NCBI GenBank assembly: GCA_037157565.1
Contig: JAZHRO010000002.1
Location: 40,816,501 to 40,880,500 of the forward strand
Source of the DNA: Thalassia testudinum
Taxonomy: Eukaryota; Streptophyta; Magnoliopsida; Alismatales; Hydrocharitaceae
Direction of reading: 5' to 3'
Length of the DNA: 64,000 bases
Under the pieces are notes generated by a model. It saw nothing but the letters and a program-made list of their open reading frames with translations. It was not told where the DNA came from and ran no database searches. Positions 11,889-22,049 of the stretch are shown in pieces. How positions within the stretch are numbered: position 1 is the stretch's first letter; each line of letters opens with the position of its first letter. The translations under genes and the position numbers were made by a program.

Positions 11889-12325
11889 AATGGCCACTTT
11901 GATGATTTTAAGCCGAGAGGCACTTATGGTTAACCACACAACTTTGTGGGAGGCATGTGTCTATTAATGATGTTTGCAAAGTTAAGCATGCAATTGAGAA
12001 ATTCTTTAGAGGCATTTGTGTAAAAGCCCTTAGAAAAAATACATACATGAAAATGGATGAAATAAAGCCATGTAAAACCCTCTAAACAGAAAATCACTGA
12101 TGAAGCATAGATGATAGATGTACCATTTATGGTCTTGAATGACAACCATTCATGACAAATTAAGAGAAAGGACAACATTAGCTACAGCTAACTGACCTCA
12201 TTTGAGTTCATCTTCCTTTGCAGGGGATCATCATTATCCACTTCTCTTCCTTCACATGTCTGCTATTTGAAGGATGGATGGCTTATTCATTACTCAGGTT
12301 CTTTTTGCAGATCACTACAACATTA
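11521..12325. other. intron or intergenic DNA with a (CT)n tract
   Basis: No recognisable gene. There is a T-tract at 11701-11717 and a (CT)n microsatellite at 11849-11883. A 82-codon minus-strand frame (11930-12178) has no recognisable family or exon signals. If the minus-strand gene is one unit, this is the 5' part of its large intron. Confidence 0.5.
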
Positions 12326-12352
12326 CTAATCATCCAAGGATAACAGAATAAC

Positions 12353-13344
12353 CTTGCCAGTTGAATTGGAGGGCTCCATTGCAAGCAATTCCTTCAGTTC
12401 TTCTTCTAAGACCTCATCAGGAGTTGGAGAAATGTATGTAACAATCTAAAATTAGGACATCAGAAGAAGTTAAAAAATATGTAGCTTTCAAAGGAGATGT
12501 ATCAATCTTTCATGCATCAACAAAATATCACCTCTCCAAGACCATAACCACCAAGTTGGCACTCCTTTTTGTCTCGACGAAGACACCTGAAACCATCCCA
12601 ACCTCTCAACCTAGGAAATTTTTTTGGTTCATTATTCAAACCTTCAAGAGGAACTTGTATGTGCTCATAGTACCAAAACTGCAGCAAGAAATGTATCAGC
12701 ATCCTTCATGCAGCATATGAAAGAAAAGCAGATCAAACATGCCATACCTGCAACAGAATGATGCACCCACCTACATACTTATGTCCTTCTCTCTTGTATG
12801 TATCAAGTTCAAAGAAGAGATTTTGCAAGGTAAACTCTCCCCAGGCATATGTAGAGATCTTCTCTGTGTCTAATAAGCACTGCAAGAAACTGGCACTAAC
12901 CTCAGGTCTGGGCTTAGGGGCAAGAAGAGTGCACAAGGTAAAAAGGACAAAGGTCCTCTTGAAGTCATCACCATAGTCTGGTGTCTGAAGCAACTTCTCA
13001 AGGAACTTAACATCTATCTGTCCACATCTTGCCCTGTAATAAGACAAAAGATGGTCTACTGGGTAATGTCGATGCTTCAGGACCACTGGAGTTCCCACTA
13101 CACGTAATCCCATAATCAATACCACATCCATCTTTGTCACTTTAATTTCATGTTGTCCAATATGAAAGGACCTCATTTGTGGCGAATACCTTTCTAACAG
13201 CCAATTTAAAAGTGTCCTCCGTAGACGTATATCATGCAACTTCAGCAAGTTACCAAAACCAATGCTCTGAACAGCCTCTCTTTGTTTCTCATTGAAGTTC
13301 TTAATGACATTATAGAAGCGACTGGGAGAACACCTTGAAGACAT
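12353..13344 (-). CDS. plant mobile domain / DUF1985-like protein, 5' exons
   Basis: Three predicted exons are 13344-12748 (199 codons), 12678-12532 (49) and 12445-12353 (31). All are phase 0 with GT donors and AG acceptors; the first intron is only 69 bp. A stop lies just before the ATG in frame, and a CTGCAG acceptor at 13355 suggests an intron in the 5' UTR. The order is SRCSPSRFYNVIKNFN, GFGNLLKLHDIRLRRTLLNW, a helical MDVVLIMGL segment, DDFKRTFVLFTLCTLLAPK, AWGEFTLQNLFF and YVGGCIILLQ. Exon 2 follows (FWYYEHIQVP) with an RGWDGF motif. This is the layout of plant PMD/DUF1985-type proteins, found both as domesticated host proteins and in MULE-type transposons; related host proteins act in silencing. 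The frame is intact, unlike every transposon here. Exon 3 can also read through to TAG at 12326, giving a shorter protein. The family call is by motif recall. Confidence 0.72.
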
Positions 13345-14384
13345 CTAAGGCCTCCTGCAGTTAAGATAGATATGATCAGATACTAAAAATCTGTGGAATA
13401 ACTAACATCACATCTACTAATCTGACTGTTGGATAAGTAACAACTGATAAATTCTTGCTTGCTCTGCAGCCTTGCCTTTCCCACAAGCAATTATCTACAT
13501 AATTGTCATATAATTTAGCAAGCACTAAAACTGAAGATTTTGCATTCTACAATCAGCCCAAAGCACGTATGGACCAAGTCAACTCACAGGCATCCTAAAC
13601 GTAGTTATTTTTCATAAAGAATTGGTGAATGGAATACAAGAATGAGAAACAATATGCCAAAAAGGAGTGCAAAACAGACAAGACATATAGAACATGAATA
13701 AAGCAATTTTCAACATAAATTACACATTATTTTCTTCTAACCTTTACATGGAATATACACAGAAGAATGCACATTTAAATGTACCATTAAATTTCCTAGT
13801 CTCCATCTCTGTACTGGATGGGGTTTCAGGAACTCATCAGTCACACTACATCAAATTATACATACATTAGCACATAGAGGTACCAGAGACACACCTTCAA
13901 TCTTCTTGAAAGTAATAAAACATCAAACTGTGGCATTAAGAGCATTGTAGGAACACAAAGAACTACATGGTTCGTGATCGACTGGTGCTGTCTTACATCA
14001 ATGGAAGCTGTAAGGGTTTGATCTTCTATGATTTTTTATTGTCGAAACCAATAGTACCACCTCACTCTCACAATTCTTTCAATTACTAATGTGAGACTAA
14101 ACACACACCAAAACCTAGTGTTAATTGGATCTAGTGGAGGATCCAATTATCCATCTACTCTAATAAGCATAATTCTAAACACTCCTCAAGAGAGAGAGAG
14201 CATATCACACTCAGCTTGTAATAAACAATGCGGGGAAAAAAAATCTCCCCCTCTGAAGAAATCTTCATGTAGGGACTCAAGTGCAGATCACCACACAATC
14301 TAAAAGTTATGCTAAAAATAGAGATGGCGCTTATCTGATGACTCATGCTCGAAGAGTAAACAATCCTCTCTCTCACGGGGACCT
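13345..14384. other. upstream region of the mobile-domain-like gene, no exon recognised
   Basis: This presumably holds the 5' UTR intron and promoter of the minus-strand gene starting at 13344. I could not place the first exon or a TATA box with confidence. Positions 14091-14330 look like decayed transposon sequence, including ggatctagtggaggatccaa and a GA run at 14190-14200. Confidence 0.4.
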
Positions 14385-14710
14385 CAAAGAGAGTGCTTCT
14401 CCCATTTAGAGACCTCAAGAATGGGTATCTCCCACTAGAGGGCTCCAGTTTAGGGCCAGTAGGCCTCACCCATATGGAAACTTGGTGGATCTTCCCACAC
14501 GGAAACCTTGGGCATGGGTTTCCTTTGATGTAGGAAGCTCAAAAGAATGAGCTTCTCCTATTCAGGAACCTCAGACAATGGACCTCTTCCATATCAAAGC
14601 TCAAAGTGGACCTTTCCCATACAGAAAGTTCCAGAATAAGTTTCTGTCACGTGATCCCTAAAAGCATGAGTTCCACAAATCTGGTGACCTTAACAAGTGG
14701 ATAAGATCCA
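14385..14710. repeat. degenerate tandem repeat array, ~28-37 bp units
   Basis: About ten successive units share the consensus TCYCCCATayrGgAACCTCArraATGGryt. They are recognisable at tcccatttagagacctcaag, tcccactagagggctccag, tcacccatatggaaacttgg, tcccacacggaaaccttggg, tcctattcaggaacctcaga, tcttccatatcaaagctca and tttcccatacagaaagttcc. The units vary in length and are heavily diverged. There is no frame through them, so this is probably an old minisatellite in the leader or gag region of an LTR element. Confidence 0.6.
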
Positions 14711-14884
14711 TTCAATAGGAGCAAAATAATAAGCAACTATCTCATAATTCAATGGGTGCAGATATGAAAAACGTAGATTACAAACATTTATTCTAGTTCT
14801 CCCCTCTTCTCCCATTCTTTTAACATACACTTCTCAAAAAAGTTGGAAGAAGAAATAGAACATAGGTAACACCTCTCATTCCCT

Positions 14885-14985
14885 TCCTCCCCAACCCCTT
14901 TCTTCTTTATTTTTTCTCTCCTTTCTTTTTTTTTCTTTTTGTTTTTCTTTTTCCTTTTTTCTCTCTTTGTTTTGATTTTTTGAAA
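14885..14985. repeat. pyrimidine-rich low-complexity tract
   Basis: A run of T and C with few purines on the plus strand, giving a Lys/Glu-only frame on the minus strand. It is a low-complexity tract, not a gene. Confidence 0.7.
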
Positions 14986-15295
14986 CTTGAAAACGTCCTT
15001 TAAATAGTAAGCTGAATCATCAGCCGGAACCACGAATCAAGAGAACTTAATCAGAAAATTTAAGACCACAACCGAAACATACAAGGAAACCAATACTGAT
15101 TTGCAAGTCTGAAGTGTGAAACTTGGTCAACGATGTTGACATGCAACTTCTAAGACATTGAACAAAAGAAGAAAATTCTGGGCCGATTTTGCAACAATCA
15201 CAGACTCTGGACCGTTCTTGAACTACTGAAAATAGGGCTGAAATGCAACAGTCCTGGAATAATATCTTTACTAAAAAAGGCTCCACCAATAAATC

Positions 15296-15453
15296 TGTTG
15301 AGATATGAGTTTAAGTACCATCTATTTTGTTTTCTGTCATTTACTTAATAAGTGAGGGTATGCTTCTCATTTTTCTCTAATCCTCTATATAATGGGGATT
15401 AGTGCCTTGTAATGAGATATGACATTTCATTTTCTCAGACTTGGTATCAGTGC
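15296..15453 (+). repeat. LTR remnant with primer-binding site (LTR-A)
   Basis: Begins TGTTGAGATATGAG and contains a TATA-like ctctatataatgggg at ~15382. It ends tttctca at 15437, followed three bases later by TTGGTATCAGTGCC, a close variant of the tRNA-Met primer site used by copia elements. A short leader follows. No pol region belonging to it is recognisable, so it is a 5' fragment of a short-LTR element. Confidence 0.65.
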
Positions 15454-15589
15454 CTAAATCCTATGCTAAGTCCTATGTTGGTGTTTTATACCTTCGTTAT
15501 TTCTCATCTCTTTTTTCTTCCTCTACCAAAAAAATTTAAAAAAAAACAAAACAAAAGGAAACGGGAGAAACTAGAGGTGCACATGGATT

Positions 15590-15715
15590 GGGGCCAACCA
15601 CGACCCAAGCCTACCTGTTGAACCCAATGGGTTGGGTTGGGTTAAAAATATCCTAATCTCTTGAACCCAACCCAACCCAAAACCTAATTCTATCCATTAA
15701 TTTTTTAATATATAC
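15590..15715. repeat. gggttgggtt / cccaacccaa inverted low-complexity repeat
   Basis: Plus-strand gggttgggttgggtt at ~15630 is followed by cccaacccaacccaaaacc at ~15666, so the two can pair. Such word runs are typical of plant hAT-type MITEs; related runs occur in the MITEs at 6256-7096 and 28184-28980. Boundaries were not fixed. Confidence 0.5.
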
Positions 15716-15931
15716 AGGTATATTATAATATGCATAATTAGAGTTTGTACATATAGATATACAGTGTCTTTTGAGCACAATACAAAAAAAAAGGCACCAC
15801 ATGTTGACCATTCGATCAATTTGGGTGGTGATGAATTCTGCTTTTATATTACAATGGTGGATTACAAAACCATCTGTCTTTCTCAACTTTTTGACTTCTT
15901 TTCGTTTGTTGTTTGCTTGAATTCTAACATT

Positions 15932-16074
15932 GTTGTGAGGACTCTCCTCTTTAGTTATGTTTTGTCTGGGTTATTCTTTATTTATTTATTTTGTATTGAT
16001 CTTCTGATGTAATTTTTCAAATACCTCTCTAAATAAAGAGATGTAGAGTTTTTTTTGAGACGAAGATTGATCAT
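15932..16074 (+). repeat. LTR remnant interrupted by Copia-2 (LTR-B, left part)
   Basis: An LTR-like stretch starts TGTTGTGAGGACTC and carries ctctctaaataaagagatg. It stops at 16074, where Copia-2 begins. The right part resumes at 20560 (atccttttctctgac) and is followed at 20576 by TGGTAACAGAGC, a primer-site variant. LTR-B is therefore an older forward-strand LTR split by Copia-2. The leader after the primer site runs to 21221 without recognisable domains. Confidence 0.55.
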
Positions 16075-16329
16075 AGTAGGAGAGAATGATTTGTCTTATT
16101 CATCAAAATAGTCCAACACCTCTTTATATAGAAGTTTGAGACAATTACAATGTATGTCCAAAATAAAAGAGGAAATAGCAAAATATGATTGTTGAGCGAA
16201 TTGAGTGGTTGTTTAGTGCCACATTGGAAAGTATGGGCTATAGCCGTGTACTCCTCCCATTTATCATTGAGAAGAAATACAGAGAAAACATGCAGATAGG
16301 GGGCTTCTCCCGTGGTTTTCTTCCCACTC

Positions 16330-19300
16330 CTCATGAGTGGGGTTTCCACGTAAACCCAAGCGTTCCATAGGAATATTAGTTGGTTTGGACCCTAGCATCG
16401 CTATCTCCTGTAACACATCTAGAGCATACTTCCACCGAGAAAGGATAATTCCCTGCTTACTTCTAGTCACCTCTATGACCAGAAAGTACCTGAGTTTGCC
16501 TAGGTCCTTCATAATAAACTGCTCAGCTAAGGACCTCTTAACCTCAACTATTCCAACTCTATCATCTCCAGTAATAATGAGATCATCCACAAACAAGAAG
16601 TACTACGCACCCCTTTGCGGTCTTCCTGACAAACAAAGAGTGATCATAAAAAGATCTCTGCAAGACTACAAGCCCAACTTCTCTACCACCTCTGAGAGCT
16701 TCTTGAAGATGCTCTTGGACTCTGCTTAAAGCCATAAATGGCCTTCTTCAATCTGCACACGCACTCTCCCTGAACGTCAAACCCAAGAGGTTGTTGTATG
16801 TAAACCTCCTCCTAAAGATCTCCATAGAGGAAGGCATTCTTCACATCAAGCTTGTGAAGCATCCAGTCTTTATGAGCAGCAATAGAAATAAGTATCTGGA
16901 CAATCGATAGACAAGCCATGGGAAGGTATCAAAGAAGTCCACCTCATATGTCTGGATGAACCCCTTTGCCACCAACCAAGCCTTATACCTTGAAATAAAC
17001 TCATTAAGGTTGTATTTCAAGGCAAAGACCCAATGAGATCCCACCAGGCAAGCACCAGTAGGAAGAGTCATCTCCCAGGTCCATCTGTTACAAAGTTCAA
17101 CCATCTCATCCTCCATAACTTTGCACCATTTTGGATCAAGGCCTACTAGTATGTGGAAGGAATCTTTGTAGCAGCAAGAGTTGTAGTAAAGTGCCCGAAT
17201 GTTGTCCCCAAATTGGTTGTAGACACTGCTCCAGCAATATGATAATGAGACAAGAGAGAGGTGCCTTCGTAACAACTGTAGGAAGGTCGTCATCTGGAAT
17301 AGTATCACATGATCCTGGACAATCACCACTAGGCATAGAAGTGTCAGATGCCTCAACACATACCTGTCGTAGTGAGGATGGTGGAGCTGAAGTAGGGGGT
17401 GTGTTTCTTGTAGGTGACCGATTTCTAAAAAACAATAGGCGGATCCTGGTATCTCAGATCTTCTGTAATTTTTTCAAGTGCAGAAACACTCATAAGTGCC
17501 TGACTATCACTACCACGTGCAGGACCATATCCAGAAATAAGAAACTCATCCATTTATTTAGCTAGAATGGGCATAGGTGCAAACTCAACCTCTAGATCTA
17601 ACTGTCGTGCTGCAAGAGAAAAATATGGCTCTAATTCATGAAATGTAACATCCACACTCACATAATGTCTACCAATCACTGGATACAAACATCGGTACCC
17701 CTTCTGGGTCCGTGAATATCCAAGAAAGACGCACTTCACTGCTCTGGGTGCCTACTTGTCTCTCCTTAGTCCCAATAGGTGTATAAAAGCAACACACCCA
17801 AACACACGTTGGGGCAACTGAAACAGATCCCTATATGGATACAAAACGTTCCAAGGAGTGCGTTCATGTAACATGGAAGATGATATTCTGTTGACAAGAT
17901 AACAAGTTGTAAGCACATCTCCCCAATACAAGTGTGCACAAAGTGGGGAATGAGAAGAGTACGTGCTACATCTAATATGCCTATGCTTCTGTTCTGCCAC
18001 ACTGTTCTGCTGTGAGGTGTAGGGGCAAGCTATCTGGTGTATGATGCCATGACCTGTAAAATTGTGCTAGATTGGTGGTATAAAACTCCAAAGCATAATC
18101 ACACAATTTTAGCCATAATAGAAAATTGATTCTTTATTTTCAATAAAAAAAGTCTCAATCATATGTCCAACATCGGACTTATTCTTTAACAAAAACAACC
18201 AAGATAAGTGGGAACAATCTACGATAATCAAATAATATCTGTCATTGTCAATCAGGAACACAACTTGGACCCCAGACATCCATATGTAGTAGCTAAAATA
18301 TAGTAGTACTTGGTGCTGTACTAAACGAAAATGATGATCTGTGGTGCTTTCCCAACTGACATCATCACAAAGTATCTTTGTAGTAGCAAAAATGTGTGGG
18401 ATGATGTGTTTGAACATATCCAGAGAAGGATGATCAAAGCGACGATGCCACTACAAGGTACTCCTAGCAACAGAGCTAGTGTCACCCTAGCAAGCCGTAG
18501 TTCATGTCATCCACCAATCGTCCTCCCTGTCAACTTATCCTAAAAAATACACCCCAACTCATCAAATATAACACGATAAAGAAGCAGGAGATAACAAGTT
18601 TAATGAAAAATCAGGGACAAAAAACGCATCAGGCAGTCTCATTTGTCGAAGTCAGTGCAACCTCCCCCTGACCACTAATCTCCATGTGTCTACCATCTAC
18701 AACATGTACTGTCCTGCCATAGGGTACAGATTGAAGTCTGCGAAAACACCCCTAATCTCCTAACAAATGGTGTGAAGCACTAGAGTCCACTAACCACGTG
18801 GTACCTGCAGATGCCTGTACACACAGATTAATACTTGACGAAGAGGCGAAGACAACGATCTCAGTAGGAGTTGCTGGCTCCTGAGTCAGCTGGGAGAGAC
18901 GCTGAAATAGAGTATCGTAGTCTACTCTAAGAACAGGCACGACATCAGTAGTCTCCTCTATAATCACAGATACCTGGTTGGCCATTGCAGGTCTCTCATG
19001 CTTGGCCTAACATGAAGCCTCCACATGGCCAACTTTGCCACAAAAGGTGCATGTTGTGCTGATGCGAGATCTCCCAGGTATGCCATGACCTCTCCCGCGC
19101 CCACGAGTAGAAGAGGCTCCTCTACCACCACGTCTAGCCATAGCAGCAAGGGCAGACGCATAGTTAGCAACTCCAGTCTAAGATGTAGGTATATCAATGC
19201 GACTTAGACGGCTGTAGACTTCCTCTAAGGTAGGAAGCTCAAACAAGGTGAGAATCTGTGACCGGGCTATCGCGTATTCGAGACCAAGGCCCAAAAGAAA

Positions 19301-19818
19301 CCGATGCATCACTACCTCTCTGTGGTACTCTCTATGTAGCACATGTGCAAACTGGCTACACATGTTGTACTTCTCCTAAAGCCCCTTAAGGGTAGAGTAG
19401 TACTAGGAGAGAGATCATCCTTCCTACTTCAGCTAAGACAACTCACGACTGATCTGAAAAACTCGAGATGAGTTTTTCTCATGTGAATAAGTGTCACGGA
19501 TACTATCCCACATTGTTTTGGCAGTCGAATAGTACATGATCTTGTCTTCAATCTGAGGAATAACGTAATTCATCAACCAAGCCTTAACCATCGCGTTATC
19601 CTTCTTCCACATAGCATATTTTCCCGTCTTCTCTGCAGGCTCTAGCTCTAATAAAATATGCTCCTTGTCATGACCCTCTACTGTCATTAGGAACATCTGA
19701 GACCACCTGGATAATTGGTCTTATCCAATTTGATGATGAGACCAAAGAGTGGGCTCTTATAGGCCCTGGACTCGGGAACAGCGCCCAACGTCACCTCAGA
19801 AGAACCGGTACTCGCCAT
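16330..19818 (-). pseudogene. Copia-2 gag-pol polyprotein remnant
   Basis: The start codon is at 19818 (MASTGSSEVTLG). A shift at ~19690 separates the first residues from the gag body (EGHDKEHILLELEP, IRDTYSHEKNSS). An intact CX2CX4HX4C zinc knuckle (CTFCGKVGHVEASC) is coded at 19051-19010. The protease region is TWLVDSSASHHLLGD at ~18810-18760, with DSGA changed to DSSA. Integrase covers ~18420-17700 (RVFGCVAFIHLLG, CVFLGYSRTQKGYRC). Reverse transcriptase covers ~17130-16330, with catalytic FVDD at ~16595 and the LGSKPTNIPM segment after it. Several stops and shifts occur but the domains are well preserved, so the element is fairly young. No RNase H remains. Confidence 0.85.
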
Positions 19819-20387
19819 CTTAAGCCAAATAAACCAAAGAATATGCCACCCAAACTATTTGAAATATTTTTTCATGTCATAAAGGAACTCAGCACTGGCA
19901 AAACAGGCCTTAGGCGTAAGGATCCAGGATTACAGAAGTCTGAAAGGTCACGCCCAAGACAAGGAGAGACCCCCTTTGCAAAGCTACAGGGTGTGCATGG
20001 CTCAGGGACTGCCCTGCACACCCGCAGCAAAAGAGAGGGACCTGTGCACCGCTGCCTAGGGGAGAAACAACCCCAGCAGTACCACCTGCACCGCTGGAGT
20101 GTTCATCGCAAGACCCTACGTTGCTGCCTGGAGGGCCTAGATGTTGCAGCAAGGTCTAACTCCCCTCTGGCGACCCCTATGGTTGATCGCCTAGGGGTTA
20201 GCCAGCCAATGGAGCCCTGTGGACCCCCCTATGACTACCCCTGCTGGTGTTGAAGGCCGATGGAGGAGCCTTTGCATCAGTGAGGAGAAGGGAGAGAGGG
20301 CTTACGATAGTGAGGAAGAAACGACTTTTGGTGTAAGGGTTTCAAGGGATTTTCTCGGTGGGATACCAGAACCCAGCCCAGGACCAC

Positions 20388-20399
20388 GCTCTGATACCA
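20388..20399 (-). other. primer-binding site of Copia-2
   Basis: TGGTATCAGAGC on the minus strand, directly after the 5' LTR. It is complementary to the 3' end of initiator tRNA-Met, the usual copia primer. Confidence 0.85.
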
Positions 20400-20559
20400 A
20401 GTAGGAGAGAATGATTTGTCTTATTCATCAAAATAGCCCAACATCTCTTTATATAGAGAGGTTTTGAACAAGCACAATGCATGTCCAAAATAAAAGAGGA
20501 AATAGCAAAACATGATAAAACAAGAAAAATAGTTGAAGATAAATAAGAGTATATCAACA

Positions 20560-21221
20560 ATCCTTTTCTCTGACTTGGTAACAGAGCGGCGATCCTAGAT
20601 CAATGCTTTTAGGAGTTATCAGGGTTAATGTGTCAATGAGGAGATGGGCATCAAGAGTGGGGTATCGGATAGGTGTTGGGTTAATGTGAATTTTTTTTAG
20701 AAGAGCCCACCGATGGCTTTATCTCAAAATCGAGTGTGTGGCCGAGTAAATGCCTACTCGGCTCACGTACTCAACTAGACCCGAGTACAGGACTGCATGG
20801 CACTACTCGATTCGGGAAGGAGTTCGCTAACGCCTATAGGGGTGCCTACACAACCTAGGCAACCGACTTCCTAAACAATGTTATCAACAATGAACCAAAC
20901 ACCCAAATGAACCCACCGCTGCTGCAATTATCTCTGAACACCTCCATCACAACGGTAGGATGAGACTTCCACGCAACCATTGGCAGAGTGGTGCACACAA
21001 TGGGATGACACCATCACCATCAGAAAATGGTCTTTAATGGACAACAACACCCCCCCTCCCAAAAAAAACAAAGAATAAAAAACAACTCATTGTTAAGAAC
21101 AACAAACTCATTCAAATATCTACAAAACAGTCCCACAAAGGCCACAAAAGATTTACCACCTAACAATAAGATATGCATCTCAATGTTTGCTTCACTAACT
21201 ATACCGATGACAAACTACGTA
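20560..21221 (+). other. right part of LTR-B, primer site and leader; no gene
   Basis: Continues LTR-B to about 20574, then the primer-site variant TGGTAACAGAGC at 20576-20587. The remaining ~630 bp has no recognisable coding domain and ends where Copia-3 begins. Confidence 0.5.
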
Positions 21222-21379
21222 TATTAACCCCTACGGTCTTGTATTACTTATATTACTTTGCTTATTTTCTTAGTTGTAATACTTTCATTTCCTTGAGGAG
21301 AACTCATGTAATTTTCCCACCTTTATATATTAAGAGGTAGGGCTATGGAATAAACAACTTAATTCATTTGTTTAAACTT
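21222..21379 (+). repeat. 5' LTR of Copia-3
   Basis: Pairs with the LTR at 26252-26409 along its whole length. It carries a tatatattaagagg TATA-like motif at ~21325. Confidence 0.8.
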
Positions 21380-22049
21380 AGCATCAAAAGTAGTGGTCCT
21401 AGATTGGTGTCTGTACCCTCCTTGATTCTCATATCCCTTTCCTCTCCACCAAAAACAACCTTAACCCTAATAGCTCTCGAGGAGGCACCACCACCGCCGT
21501 CGCCAACCTTCCTTGGTTGGTTAGTGGACCAATCCACCACCACAGGGGTGTAGTGTCACCCCTCTCTTCCTACACAATGCCACCACAAGGGTGCAACGCC
21601 ACCCCCTCACAACTGTAAGGCAACACCACCCTCGTGTTGTGCCACCACCCTCCTCGAGTAGCACCTTCCAGGTGTATCGCCAGTGCTCCTGTAGGCCTGC
21701 AATGCCGCCTAGGCTACTGTTTGCTCTCCCAATGTTGCCCAGTGGTGCTAATATGGTCTCCAACGCCACCTGGTGGTGTTGTTCTTGATCCCTAGCACAG
21801 CCAAGTGGTTCCCCCTTGCCTACAACATCCACCAACAAGATCTCTTAGGTAGCACAAGACTTGTACTACCTCTAGGGGTCGTGTAGGTCATCCTATGACT
21901 TGTAGGGTCACCCATATCAGTCTTAATGGTCTGAATTTTATCCTTTATCAACAGAAATTTTATTTATGGTCTGGTTGAAGCAAGATGGCATCTGAGAATT
22001 AATCCAAGGTGACATCAGAGCAAGTTCCGAAGACAAGAGGACACAAGAG

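Larger units (their letters stand above)
16075..20559 (-). mobile_element. Copia-2: Ty1-copia retrotransposon lacking RNase H
   Basis: A minus-strand copia element. The 5' LTR is 20559-20400 (TGTTGATATAC ... CTCCTACT). It is followed by a perfect primer site TGGTATCAGAGC at 20399-20388. The 3' LTR (about 16178-16075) lacks its first ~55 bp. The flanks atcat (16070-16074) and atcct (20560-20564) match at 4 of 5 bases and fit a target duplication. Between the reverse-transcriptase end (~16330) and the 3' LTR there is no RNase H, so a deletion removed RNase H and the LTR start together. Its pol is closely related to Copia-3, although the LTRs differ. Confidence 0.85.

Noticed and set aside
12733..12747. 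Reading the first exon of the mobile-domain-like gene through to its frame end (LQVWHV)
   Set aside because: A CAG|GTATGG donor at 12748 followed by a TGCAG|TTTTGG acceptor at 12678 restores the conserved FWYYEH sequence in phase.
15630..15690. Interstitial telomere repeat from gggttgggtt runs
   Set aside because: Plant telomere repeat is TTTAGGG. This word run is the kind found in hAT-type MITEs and recurs in two other MITEs here.
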